Below, in pieces: positions 54,786 to 63,919 of a DNA stretch of 64,000 nt (position 1 is the first letter of the stretch; each line of letters starts with the position of its first letter). The DNA comes from Acidobacteriota bacterium. GTDB taxonomy: Bacteria; Acidobacteriota; Terriglobia; Terriglobales; Acidobacteriaceae. The notes under the pieces were generated by a model. It ran no database searches and was not told the origin of the DNA. It worked only from the letters and a program-made list of their open reading frames with translations. Location of the stretch: the NCBI GenBank assembly GCA_021816455.1, contig JAKAXU010000014.1:1-64000 (forward strand), written 5' to 3'. Made by a program: the position numbers and the translations under genes.

Positions 54786-56746
54786 AGAAGGCGCGCAAGT
54801 TCATTCTCGGGATTCCGTCGTGCAAGTGCCAGCATATTTCTCGCATATCGGAATAGCGTGACAAAGTTTGTTTTGTACCAACAGCACTCGCTCATACGAG
54901 GCGATAGGCCACATAAAAAGCGGAGCTTCTCCAGCCTGTATGGAGATACAGATATTGCTGCGACAAGACGATGATTGCCATCCAGAACCGTAAGTGGTTC
55001 GCTAACGGTAAGGCCGATCAGAATCACAGAGCTAACCCCGGGATTATCCGAAATTAGCTGTTCGCCAATGTCAGAGATCTTTGATAAGAATGGGCGATCG
55101 ACAAGATGTTGGCGGATGCGAAGTCCTTCGGCTATTTCGGTGATCGAGAAATCACCGTGCGCAAGCTTTCTCCACTGGGCCCTGGGAAAGACCCTGATCT
55201 GGCTGACATCCGATTGCTTGACCTCCACCTCATACCATTCCGTGTCGGTTGGAATTTCCTTCCACAGTGCAAGATGCCGAATAAACAGCAGGGCACGTCG
55301 CTTCGCATTCTCTTCTGCATTTCCAAGATCAGGGTTGCTAACAACATTTTGAAGAATCGTCTGATACTCTCTGAAGGCGGGAACGTGGAAATCGCTCTTC
55401 AAGAATTCAGCGATGACTTCGTCTTCCGATACGCGTCGGATTAACCTTACAGACCCTTTAACTTCTGTTGCTAACAGTTCGTTCGGATGGCGGAGCAAGT
55501 CGATCACAAACGGAACCGCCACAAAAACGAACAGAAACACCATCAAGATCAGTTGTACAAGGATGACTTCCCGCAAAGACGAATGGAAGCGGATAATGCA
55601 CGCGATCACTATTCCGCTGAAGGCCATCTGAATCCAACTTGTATTCGCAATCTTGTATGACATCTCAAAAGTAATCATAACCACACTGAGAGAGTAGACG
55701 ATCGTCGTAACAGCGTACAACGCAAGAAGATAGGGTAGGTTGTACTTTCCGGATATCTCGAATCCAGGGCCAAAAAGCGTCGCCCATAGCCCTGCAGGTG
55801 CGACACTTAAACCAAGAGCCAAGACAGATCCCGTGCCCAATACCATCAATAGAGAGGTAGCGATGACCTTTAGATCCTTTCTCTCTTCATCTTGAGTGCC
55901 TGCGACGAGCGGAAACATGCTATTTACCACCGCAGAAGAAAACGCAAAGATTACCCGGCCAACCATCGCTACGGCCGCATAAATCCCAGCTTCTCTCGCG
56001 ATGAAAAAGTGTTGTACGAGTACGATGTCACAGTTATTGATTAAGACCTGACCGGCGAAAAAAATCATTGCGTGGGATGTTTCGTGAAGAGCATTCAGGA
56101 AGCGAAGAGGACTCGCAGTCCGGCCCGACAACTTCGGTGCAATCGCAAGATAAGCCACTGCAATGGCTGCAGTATTGGCCGCAATCACACCATCGACGCC
56201 CATGCCTGACACAATCAAGAGGAAAGATCCGCCGAGACGAACTGAACCCTCCAAAACAAGATTTGCGGCAAGACGGCGAAATCCGTATGTGCCCTGAATG
56301 TATCCACGCCTTGTTCCGAGTGGGATATAAAAAGTTGCACCTACGGCGAGCAACGCGATGAGAACAGGACTTGACAGATTCAAATACTCTGCAATTGATC
56401 TCTGAAACAGCATCAATAGCAGCCCAATCAGGATGCCGACCGCCCATGCGCCTCGATGGAAACTTCTGTACACTCCTGCCGCCTCTTCAGGAGACTTGTG
56501 TCGTGCTACAGCTTTTGATGACACAATCTGAAAGGAGAGCATTACCGCAGAAATCAAGGTGAGAATGGTGTAAACGACCGTAGCCTGCCCGAACCCTTTT
56601 GGGCCAATGTACCGCGCAACGACAATGTTGTACGTGAGGTTGATTGCAGTCGTCAGACTAGAACCGGAGAGCATTACAATGCTTCCGGAAATAATGCGCG
56701 CTTGTAGCGTTTTTGCCTTTTGTGTCAAATCATTCACCACATTCAT
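54782..56746 (-). CDS. Wzx-like polysaccharide flippase fused to a ParB/sulfiredoxin-like domain
   Basis: The 654-residue protein has 12-14 membrane segments in residues 1-430 with a MATE/Wzx-type start (VMLSGSSLTTAINLTYNIVVARYIGPKGFGQATV), which marks a lipid-linked-sugar translocase. It continues with about 220 soluble residues that normal Wzx proteins (about 420-500) lack. In that tail, TVLDGNHRLVAAI (about residues 586-598) resembles the DGNHR/DGhHR nucleotide-binding motif of ParB and sulfiredoxin folds, preceded by residues compatible with the fold's strands (SVILIGLTVSEPL). Function of the tail is unknown. It is followed by STAS, exported and kinase genes, and is the first gene of that operon. 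Confidence 0.85.
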   Translation of the reverse strand: MNVVNDLTQKAKTLQARIISGSIVMLSGSSLTTAINLTYNIVVARYIGPKGFGQATVVYTILTLISAVMLSFQIVSSKAVARHKSPEEAAGVYRSFHRGAWAVGILIGLLLMLFQRSIAEYLNLSSPVLIALLAVGATFYIPLGTRRGYIQGTYGFRRLAANLVLEGSVRLGGSFLLIVSGMGVDGVIAANTAAIAVAYLAIAPKLSGRTASPLRFLNALHETSHAMIFFAGQVLINNCDIVLVQHFFIAREAGIYAAVAMVGRVIFAFSSAVVNSMFPLVAGTQDEERKDLKVIATSLLMVLGTGSVLALGLSVAPAGLWATLFGPGFEISGKYNLPYLLALYAVTTIVYSLSVVMITFEMSYKIANTSWIQMAFSGIVIACIIRFHSSLREVILVQLILMVFLFVFVAVPFVIDLLRHPNELLATEVKGSVRLIRRVSEDEVIAEFLKSDFHVPAFREYQTILQNVVSNPDLGNAEENAKRRALLFIRHLALWKEIPTDTEWYEVEVKQSDVSQIRVFPRAQWRKLAHGDFSITEIAEGLRIRQHLVDRPFLSKISDIGEQLISDNPGVSSVILIGLTVSEPLTVLDGNHRLVAAISVSPYRLEKLRFLCGLSPRMSECCWYKTNFVTLFRYARNMLALARRNPENELARLL

Positions 56747-56928
56747 AAATTCCCGTTATGCCATGCAGGAATGGATCAGCATCTAGCTAGGGAAATAGCC
56801 GGGTATGTCACGACCGACTATACGATGCGAAGATTCACAATCCGGCTGCTCACAATCGACATAAGGTGGTGTTTTATGCAGGACTGCTGACAACCAAGAA
56901 GATTCCAACCGACTCTAATAAATAGCTC

Positions 56929-57867
56929 ATGCTGAATCACGCGTACTCTATATTTCTTCTTTTTCTTCTATTGCCCCACGGATGCTCTAGTCCTGGGTCA
57001 GTTCATGCGTTGCCGCTGAAGTATAGAGCAACGGGAAGTTCACCCGAAGTAATTGCCTTATATGAGGCATGGTTTGGCCATCCCAAGCACATCTCAGTGG
57101 GCTATTCCTCGCAGGATCCGAAAGAGATAAACAGTCAGATTCGCAGGGCGAAAGCAATGGGTATCTCCGCATTCGTGGTCGATTGGTATGGCGACCGAGA
57201 GCCATTCATCGATCGAAGCTATGCCATGATCCAGAAGGTTGCTGCCAAGGATAAATTCCATGTCGCTATGATGTATGACGAAACTGACGAGGAAGAGGGT
57301 GCGACCGACGAAGCTATTGCAGACTTTACGATGTTCTATGACACCTATCTCTCAAAACAAGCGCCTGAGCATCAGGCGTATCTTACCTACCTGGGACGCC
57401 CTGTGATTTTCATTTTCCCCAAAGGTAAGCACACCGACTGGGATAAAGTGCGCAGGCTGGTGAACCAATGGCCCGATCCACCTTGGCTGATCTATGAGAA
57501 CCTTCCTGATTCCTCTTCAGACGTATTCGATGGATACTACGCGTGGATTAACCCCGGGGAAAAGGGATGGACCGCGGATGGCAGCAACTGGGGTGAGCAA
57601 TATCTGAGTGATTTCTACACGACGATGCGGCTAAAGTACGCTGATAAGATTATTATCGGGGGCGCGTGGTCCAGCTTTGACGACAGTAAAGCATCCTGGG
57701 GACTTAATCGGCATATATCCGCGAGATGTGGAAAGACTTTTTCCGATACTTCCAACTTGTGGCGAAAATACTTCTCTGCGGATGATCCTCTGCCATTCAT
57801 AATGATTGAAACATGGAACGACCACGAAGAAGGCACTGCCATTGAAGATGGTATTCCCTCATGCTGA
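56929..57867 (+). CDS. GH99-like lipoprotein, probably ending early
   Basis: The 312-residue product has a lipoprotein signal (FLLFLLLPHGCSS). The mature part matches glycoside-hydrolase family 99-like/WbsX-type proteins: YEAWFGHPKHISVGYSSQDP, ISAFVVDWYGDRE, and the C-terminal ETWNDHEEGTAIE with acidic residues near the expected catalytic site. Relatives continue past this point (a carbohydrate-binding or further strand region follows a Cys); here a stop comes right after GIPSC, so the protein may be trimmed or the gene slightly decayed. No clear ribosome-binding site precedes the ATG. It could trim the polymer made by the surrounding locus. Confidence 0.8.
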   Translation: MLNHAYSIFLLFLLLPHGCSSPGSVHALPLKYRATGSSPEVIALYEAWFGHPKHISVGYSSQDPKEINSQIRRAKAMGISAFVVDWYGDREPFIDRSYAMIQKVAAKDKFHVAMMYDETDEEEGATDEAIADFTMFYDTYLSKQAPEHQAYLTYLGRPVIFIFPKGKHTDWDKVRRLVNQWPDPPWLIYENLPDSSSDVFDGYYAWINPGEKGWTADGSNWGEQYLSDFYTTMRLKYADKIIIGGAWSSFDDSKASWGLNRHISARCGKTFSDTSNLWRKYFSADDPLPFIMIETWNDHEEGTAIEDGIPSC

Positions 57868-57892
57868 CCTGCTCGGTCATTATCCGTCTCAG

Positions 57893-58030
57893 TCATAACC
57901 GGAGTTTCCGATCCAGGTCTGTGTATATCTTACCGCCGTCGTAGTCTGAATCGGGTGTCCACGTGAATGTCACACCAGGTTGATCTTGCGTTCCTCCGCC
58001 GAGCACATTTGCCGTGGGCGAGGTCGCCAT
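57893..58030 (-). CDS. Possible 45-residue ORF after the jelly-roll protein gene
   Basis: The ATG lies one base after the stop of the upstream minus-strand gene (58032-59318). The frame (MATSPTANVLGGGTQDQPGV, then TFTWTPDSDYDGGKIYTDL) is protein-like but was not recognised. It may be a translated small protein, or the remains of a longer one cut off by sequence change. No separate ribosome-binding site was found, so only re-initiation would explain its translation. Confidence 0.3.
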   Translation of the reverse strand: MATSPTANVLGGGTQDQPGVTFTWTPDSDYDGGKIYTDLDRKLRL

Positions 58031-58031
58031 T

Positions 58032-59318
58032 CTACCAATACGTAAAACTCAAATTATCCAAGTATGTGCTATTTGAGGACATCTTGCTGTCGCCATCCAT
58101 CTGATAGTTAAGGGTGATTCCCCACCAGCTCGCAGGAACCGAAAATGGGGCATAGGTTCGATTGATAATTGCCGTCACTCCGTTCAGCGTAATCGATTGA
58201 AACAGCAGCGTATTATTCGATTGCCGCTGTACCTGAATCGTTACGTGATTCCAGGCATTGTTGATCAAGTTACAAGGTACGTTGGCAGTAACCCATTTTG
58301 CATTGACATTGTCCCATATATCCCATACCTTGCCTCCAAGATAGTTACATTGATTGCCCCATATCATCCCCACTCCATTCATGTACATGCTGATGTCAAA
58401 TTCCAACACCTGGGTAACGGAGGCGTTTGTCACGAAGAAGTATGCATCGTAGGTAAAGTAGTGCAACGTGGGAAGGAGCGTGTGGTTTGTATCCGGAATG
58501 CCTTGCGTCGAGAATTGGCCGATCACCGGAATTGACCAGAGGACGTCTGCGTAGGGCGTGGTTCCGCCAATATTGAACCTATTCGCATTTCCGCTCAACG
58601 ACGGTGAGGTCTGGTGCTGCCAGAGGGACCAGCTGATTCCCTGGCAATTGGATGTGCAGATGTCATAGTTGGGAGCAAATTCAGCCCAGCTTTTCCAACC
58701 TCCACTTGCCTGGATGTTGGAGAGAACTTTTCCTCCACCCTGAACCGTAATGTCGACAGGTGTGTATGCTGCCCCGCCACAGTGGTCCCACTCTTCCACA
58801 ACAGTGTGCTGAGTTCCAGAGCCTGGATTCAATTGCGCGTTGAGGCTGGCTCCGTTTTGAACGACCATGAGCTTATTGTTTACATACACGCCCATGGATG
58901 CAACGCCTTCTGGGCATGTGCTCGTGCCTGTCGCAACATAATTTGCTGGGGCGCTCACAATGCTGTTGCTTGCTGGCGAAATCACGTGTACGCCGGACTG
59001 ACTGCTAACGGTGATATCCATTGAGGCGAATGTGGCCCCGCCGCAATAATCCCATTCTTCTACAACAGTGTTGTGTCTGCCGACACTCACTGTAAGTGAA
59101 GTATTAAGTCTGGTTCCATTCTCGACATAGAGCAGTCTGTAGTCTATGTAGACGCCCATCGACGCCACGCCCCTTGAGCAGGTATTGGTGGTGGCGGTTG
59201 CAGCGTACGTCACGGTTGTACTAACCGTTGCTCCATTCCATGGACTCGTGACAGCAACAGTTGCGAATGCAGGCGCTGCGATGGAGATCAGCAATATAGC
59301 GGGCAGGAGTATCTTCAT
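58032..59318 (-). CDS. Exported protein with two Ig-like repeats and a jelly-roll-like C-terminal domain
   Basis: The 428-residue protein has a signal peptide (LLPAILLISIAAPAFA). Two tandem repeats of about 85 residues follow (VAVTSPWNGATVSTTVTYAA and VHVISPASNSIVSAPANYVA, each ending in the HNTVVEEWDYCGGA / HTVVEEWDHCGGA pattern with paired Cys). The C-terminal 230 residues have a lectin/glucanase-like beta pattern (WKSWAEFAPNYDICTSNCQG, VLEFDISMYMNG, WNHVTIQVQRQSNN), which is also met in acidobacterial secreted proteins. No catalytic residues could be assigned. GAGG precedes the ATG. A perfect hairpin lies in its leader. It may bind or process polysaccharide. Confidence 0.82.
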   Translation of the reverse strand: MKILLPAILLISIAAPAFATVAVTSPWNGATVSTTVTYAATATTNTCSRGVASMGVYIDYRLLYVENGTRLNTSLTVSVGRHNTVVEEWDYCGGATFASMDITVSSQSGVHVISPASNSIVSAPANYVATGTSTCPEGVASMGVYVNNKLMVVQNGASLNAQLNPGSGTQHTVVEEWDHCGGAAYTPVDITVQGGGKVLSNIQASGGWKSWAEFAPNYDICTSNCQGISWSLWQHQTSPSLSGNANRFNIGGTTPYADVLWSIPVIGQFSTQGIPDTNHTLLPTLHYFTYDAYFFVTNASVTQVLEFDISMYMNGVGMIWGNQCNYLGGKVWDIWDNVNAKWVTANVPCNLINNAWNHVTIQVQRQSNNTLLFQSITLNGVTAIINRTYAPFSVPASWWGITLNYQMDGDSKMSSNSTYLDNLSFTYW

Positions 59319-59923
59319 GAGTCCACCTCGTCGGGAAATATGATCCCGAAAAAATATTCGAAAATGCCGTAGTGTACCTTCCGGTACACTTTCTCAACGA
59401 CAGAGACAAGATTGGTCGCTCATCAAAAGGGTTTGTCTGAACTCTACCCGGCGAGCGCAATCGGCCTGACAGGGACTCAGCAACCTCTTTATTATCGGAT
59501 TCTCGGGGGCTGCAGAAAGCGTATCTCTCTACAAAGCGCTCCCGAATTTCGGCTTGATTTGCAAAGCACTGTAAATTTATGATTCGGGCCCTAGAAAACT
59601 ACCCGTTCGAAAATCTCAGCGTCAATGTCTAAATCTTACCGCACAGGCAACAGAACTGAGGTGTTCACATTTGACCAATATCTAAGGTGAGCATACGCGC
59701 AATTAAGCGGATGTCAAGCTGCTTTGAATGAGTAAAAAGAAAAAGTGCAATTATCAGATGACATTTTGCAACAGAAGACGTTGCCGCACGTGAGCATATA
59801 AATCTTAATAGCATCACGATTGGATTGCTGTTTGGTAGGTATTAGGGCGGAAAAAATGCGCATTTCAACTGGGTAGCCTTCGGAAGCGGTGAGACTTACA
59901 TTGATTAAAATCCAAGGCAGCAG
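59319..59923. other. Intergenic region with perfect leader hairpin at 59371-59390
   Basis: This 605-base region has no supportable gene. At 59371-59390 AGTGTACC and GGTACACT form a perfect 8-base stem with a four-base loop, 53 bases before the start of the minus-strand jelly-roll gene; it may be a leader element or a regulator-binding palindrome. An unexplained GC-rich patch lies around 59450-59500. The rest is AT-rich and shows no further structure. Confidence 0.4.
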
Positions 59924-60682
59924 CTACTGCGGAGTATTTTGCATCTGCTGATTCTGGATGTGTTGCAGCCGTTGCAGATTGTTTTGTGTGCGAGTATCGT
60001 CGTCTTGTTGGTCGAGCGAGGGAGATGGTACAACGGCTCCTGGACCCAGTGTAGCCTGAACCGAAGGAGTAGTATCGAACTCTTGCTGTACGCGTTCGTT
60101 GCGGGCAGGGGAGGGAACTTGTGCTGGAGTGGCCAGGGCGGTGGCAGGAGCATCGTTCTTCTCGGCGGAGAGTTGCAATTCGCGAAGCGTACCGGCACCG
60201 CCCACCATGATGAAGTTGTAGCCGGAGCCGACGAGCAAAGTCGCAATAACTTCACGCAGAGCGCCAGGGCCGTAAACGCCATAGATGCGTGGCCCCTTGC
60301 CCAGACCGTGTACGGTCATTCCACTGATGTTAGACAGATCTTGCAGGATCTGGGTTAAGTCGGAATTGTTTGCCTCTACGGTAAGCTTTCCATCCATGAT
60401 GGTCACAGTCGCAGGCTGAGTCGCTTGGTCGGACGGAGGCAGAGATTGTTTCATTCTCCCGCCTTGCGTACCTGCTGGAGGTTTACGTACAGTCGCTGAT
60501 CTATCAAGTGCGGAGTCAGATGTATTATTCGCAACACTCATAGGAGGAGCAGCAGGTGCGGCCTGTAGGGTATGTATCTCCTGCAGCGAAGTAGCCGGTG
60601 CAGAATAGAGCAAAACTGCACAGCAGACAAAGAGGATTGCACTGTATCTTGTTTGCGTTTTTTCACCCACGACGAAATACAT
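59924..60682 (-). CDS. Exported protein with STN-like domain
   Basis: The 252-residue product has an N-terminal signal (SAILFVCCAVLLYSAPATS). A central segment (about residues 90-170: VTIMDGKLTVEANNSDLTQI, LQDLSNISGMTVHGLGKGPR, LREVIATLLVGSGYNFIMVG) follows the secretin/TonB short N-terminal (STN) pattern, found at the entry of secretins and TonB-type signalling receptors. The flanks are low in complexity, and the C-terminus is Gln/Asn-rich. GAGGA lies seven bases before the chosen ATG. It is divergent to the VWFA gene; the intergenic space is only 75 bases. Its exact role is unknown. Confidence 0.75.
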   Translation of the reverse strand: MYFVVGEKTQTRYSAILFVCCAVLLYSAPATSLQEIHTLQAAPAAPPMSVANNTSDSALDRSATVRKPPAGTQGGRMKQSLPPSDQATQPATVTIMDGKLTVEANNSDLTQILQDLSNISGMTVHGLGKGPRIYGVYGPGALREVIATLLVGSGYNFIMVGGAGTLRELQLSAEKNDAPATALATPAQVPSPARNERVQQEFDTTPSVQATLGPGAVVPSPSLDQQDDDTRTQNNLQRLQHIQNQQMQNTPQ

Positions 60683-60757
60683 AAGTAATTCCTCTTTGGA
60701 TGCTATATATAAACGTCCTGTTCGCATCATATATCAGAAACGTGTGGAGGTTATTTG

Positions 60758-62899
60758 TTGAGAGACAAACAAACGCCGCAGAAGGCAGTAGCTGTGATAC
60801 GGAGTACAACTAAAGTACGATACAGCCTGATTCTGTTTCAGGCATTTGCGGGTGTACTGTTGCCCTTGGGTGCATACGCCGCTTCCTGCAAGAGCCAGGC
60901 TCAAATGACAATTGCACAGCGTTCGGCCTTGTCTAGCGCCGCTCGTACCATGGTCGGCGAGGTACAAAGCGGAGATGTGCAGGCTCTACGGGCGATCGCA
61001 ATTCCTGCATTTGCTGCTGATTTCAGTGGGATTGCTGATTCGATCGGTACTTTGAAGCCTTTCTTGCAGAAAGCGTCCATTACTGTCGATAACCTTTACA
61101 CACTCGATGCTTCGATCGACTCGTTAGGATCCGCACGCATAGATTTCTATTGTGGAACACCGGTTGTTGCATTGAACTTTACGGATCTTCCCCCCGGAAG
61201 CTACGCATTGGCCATTCTCCACGCCACCGGCGTACCAAATCCGCAGCAGATTGCACTGATACTGTCTGAAACAGCTCTACACAGCTGGATGCTCGCTGGT
61301 TTCTTCAGCAGACCCTTAATGGAGGCAGGTCACGATGGCCTCTGGTATTGGCTATCAGCGCGTAATTATGCACAGCGGAGTATGAGTTGGAATGCTTGGC
61401 TTTATTACCGAACTGCTGCCTATCTTCTGGACCCTGTGGAGTTTTTGTCCAGCCCTAATGTCGAGAAGCTGCGACATGAAGAAGAGCGTGTACACCCCGA
61501 CAGTTTTCCCGGCATCCAGCCACTCCTGCTCGATGCGCATGGTTCTGTGCTAAAGGTGACGTCAATCGGCGTTACAGTCACATTCGGTGTGCTGGACATC
61601 GAGGTCCACTACACTCCGGACGCCGCACAGGCTGCCCAGTTACTCGATCCAATTGCTGCGCGGCGACAGGTAACTGAGGTGATGACTGCACTGCTCGCCT
61701 TGCGCCCTGAGTTGCGGGAAGCTTTCCACGGGTTCTGGGTGCAGGCGGATGGTGAGTCCTCTGTTCTCTATTCGTTGGAATTGCCAATGAACCTGGTTGT
61801 TCCCGGGACACAGTTGCCAGCAACAAGCGCGAAATCAGTGGCTGAGGCGCAGTCTATAACGCTTTCCCCTTTACGCGATCCTACGCATCCGGAGGTGCAG
61901 GCAAGTCTGGATGTGGATAGTGATCCAAGTCCCTCGCCGGATCCTGAAAGGAATGCACTTCTGAGCACTGCATCGCCGTTCACCTCGGGCAGACAAGGCG
62001 AGATTAAGAAGCAGCAGGACGGCACCTACACCATGCATGAAGACGTGGATGAGGTTCTTTTGAACTGCGCGGTGATAGACGAGAAAGGACGACGGGTCAC
62101 GGATTTAAAACAAGGCAACTTTCACGTCTGGGAAGATGGCGATCCGCAGACTACGCGATCTTTTCTGCATCAGGATCTGCCCGTCTCACTCGGCATTCTC
62201 ATCGACAGTTCGGGCTCAATGCTTGACAAGCGGGTCGCTGTCGATGATGCTGCTCTGAACCTCTTAAATGCGTCCAATCCGCAGGATGCAACGTTTATTG
62301 TAAATTTTTCGGATCGTGCTTACCTCGATCAGGGCTTCACCTCGAACATCAGTGCGCTGAGTCGCGGGTTAACGCACTTCGATGCAAAAGGTACTACGGC
62401 GTTGTACGATGCGGTGGTTGCAGCAGCTGATGAGTTATCCAGACACGGAAAGTTTCCTAAGCAGGTGCTGTTGGTCATCACGGATGGCGCAGACAATGCT
62501 TCGCATCTCGACCTGGACCAGACGATTCGCCGTGTGCAGAACCTTGGGGGACCCGTGGTCTATGCGATTGGTCTTCTTTTCGGAACCAATGCACGAGAAG
62601 CAGAACAAGCGAGAATCGCTCTTGAAAGGTTGTCGAAGGAAACAGGCGGCATCGCTTTTTTCCCACATTCCATGCAGAATGTGGATAGCATCGCCGCTGA
62701 GGTCGCGCGCGATATCAGGGATCAATATACGATCGGGTATCAATCGACCATACCTGCAAGCCAGGGAGGCTACCGCGGAGTGCGTGTCGAGGTGAACGCA
62801 CCGAAACATGGCAAGATGATCGTGAGGACACGCAAGGGCTACTATGCCAAAAATCCCGCACCGAAAAACGTGCAAACTGCTCACGAAGTCAGGCAGTGA
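60758..62899 (+). CDS. VWFA-related acidobacterial-type exported protein
   Basis: The 713-residue protein has an N-terminal signal (SLILFQAFAGVLLPLGAYA) and an uncharacterised region of about 400 residues. The C-terminal part is of the VWFA-related acidobacterial type (about residues 420-700): a preceding strand region (VLLNCAVIDEKGRRVTDLKQ), the MIDAS motif LIDSSGSM, the second loop TTALYDAV and the third-site region ITDGADNAS; it ends with a basic tail (VRTRKGYYAK). The start is one of two consecutive TTG codons; the second is seven bases after GGAGG and was chosen. It lies divergent to the STN-like gene and convergent with tonB2 at 62933. VWA domains of this type are thought to mediate surface protein binding. 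Confidence 0.9.
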   Translation: MRDKQTPQKAVAVIRSTTKVRYSLILFQAFAGVLLPLGAYAASCKSQAQMTIAQRSALSSAARTMVGEVQSGDVQALRAIAIPAFAADFSGIADSIGTLKPFLQKASITVDNLYTLDASIDSLGSARIDFYCGTPVVALNFTDLPPGSYALAILHATGVPNPQQIALILSETALHSWMLAGFFSRPLMEAGHDGLWYWLSARNYAQRSMSWNAWLYYRTAAYLLDPVEFLSSPNVEKLRHEEERVHPDSFPGIQPLLLDAHGSVLKVTSIGVTVTFGVLDIEVHYTPDAAQAAQLLDPIAARRQVTEVMTALLALRPELREAFHGFWVQADGESSVLYSLELPMNLVVPGTQLPATSAKSVAEAQSITLSPLRDPTHPEVQASLDVDSDPSPSPDPERNALLSTASPFTSGRQGEIKKQQDGTYTMHEDVDEVLLNCAVIDEKGRRVTDLKQGNFHVWEDGDPQTTRSFLHQDLPVSLGILIDSSGSMLDKRVAVDDAALNLLNASNPQDATFIVNFSDRAYLDQGFTSNISALSRGLTHFDAKGTTALYDAVVAAADELSRHGKFPKQVLLVITDGADNASHLDLDQTIRRVQNLGGPVVYAIGLLFGTNAREAEQARIALERLSKETGGIAFFPHSMQNVDSIAAEVARDIRDQYTIGYQSTIPASQGGYRGVRVEVNAPKHGKMIVRTRKGYYAKNPAPKNVQTAHEVRQ

Positions 62900-62932
62900 A
62901 TCACACGAGAATTGCTCGGATGCTCCAGTGAA

Positions 62933-63919
62933 TCAATGGAGATGGAAGTCTACATCGATCACGATCTGTACCGATACAGGATGTCCCTGATAGATCGCAG
63001 GACTGAACTTGTACTGTCTTACTGCTTCAACAGCTTTTTCCTCCAACCCCATTCCAAGATGGCTTGCCAGACGAACATTTTGTGGGTTCCCTTGAGAATC
63101 AACAATTAGCCTGATCGATACGTTGCCCTGATAATTTGCGCGTCGAGCTTCCTCGGTGAATTCCGGCGCAACCGAGTGAAGAACATGAGGTGCGCTTACG
63201 CCGTCGCCAACACTCATGAGCCCGCCGCCGTAACCGCTGCCGGTGCCCGAGCTGACTCCGCTGCCGTAGCCTGCTCCAAGGCCGCCATTCAAACCTTGTC
63301 CGAATCCTGAACCACTGCTCCGGCCTTGCGAGACTATTGCAATCTGCGGTGACTTGGTCACACCGAGATTGGGTAGATTGTTATTGTCTGGCATATTCAC
63401 CGGAGAAATTGGCTCTACCTCTAGCTTCGAGCGGTCGTTTCTGATGATCTGAGGATGAGTCAACTGAATTTTCACGATCAGTGGTCGGTGGCTTTCCGGT
63501 GCCTTCACTCTTGCATGCTGCCCGCCGCCGCCAGTCATCAACTTTGCGACTGGACGAATCACAGGCGGAATGAATACTTTGAAGTCCATCGGCGTTACTA
63601 TCGTGGTCGGCGGTGGCATCACGACTGGCGGAGTCTTTAGCGCGAGCACCAGAACCAATGTGATGCCGAAAACATGGATAGCGAATGAAATAACTCTCGA
63701 TGTCTTGTCACTCTTGAAAGCAAATCGATCGGTAGCGAATATAGGTTTCGAATTCGAGGCAAGTCGAACTGTGCTCTGCGATGGGCACGGAACTGCCCGG
63801 CCAAACCCAAGGGATGGGTATGCTGATGCATCGGTATTCTGCATCATACCGTCGGGACTCCCGGCAGACAGTGTATCTCCCAGGATGAACTTGGAATCTA
63901 ACGATATCATCTTTTCCAT
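62933..63919 (-). CDS. TonB-family energy transducer (second copy)
   Basis: The 328-residue protein has about 75 residues of cytoplasmic N-terminus, one membrane segment (about 76-96, ISFAIHVFGITLVLVLAL), a Pro-containing periplasmic part (TPPVVMPPPTTIV), a Gly/Ser-rich stretch (GSGFGQGLNGGLGAGYGSGV) and a C-terminal TonB domain (APEFTEEARRANYQGNVSIRL to the end). The long N-terminus is unusual compared with the first copy at 6300. The start ATG at 63919 is followed by another at 63910. It is convergent with the VWFA gene, with 33 bases between their ends. Confidence 0.88.
   Translation of the reverse strand: MEKMISLDSKFILGDTLSAGSPDGMMQNTDASAYPSLGFGRAVPCPSQSTVRLASNSKPIFATDRFAFKSDKTSRVISFAIHVFGITLVLVLALKTPPVVMPPPTTIVTPMDFKVFIPPVIRPVAKLMTGGGGQHARVKAPESHRPLIVKIQLTHPQIIRNDRSKLEVEPISPVNMPDNNNLPNLGVTKSPQIAIVSQGRSSGSGFGQGLNGGLGAGYGSGVSSGTGSGYGGGLMSVGDGVSAPHVLHSVAPEFTEEARRANYQGNVSIRLIVDSQGNPQNVRLASHLGMGLEEKAVEAVRQYKFSPAIYQGHPVSVQIVIDVDFHLH

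Noticed and set aside
59440-59510. GC-rich patch with GCAACC and CTCAGC elements resembling part of an S-box-type leader
   Set aside because: The kink-turn and P1 pairing of SAM riboswitches could not be completed on either strand.
59636-59680. CCGCACAGGCAAC, reminiscent of the start of a c-di-GMP-I (GEMM) riboswitch
   Set aside because: The rest of the conserved core (the GCAAAGCC and second stem) is missing, so the resemblance is too short to support a riboswitch.
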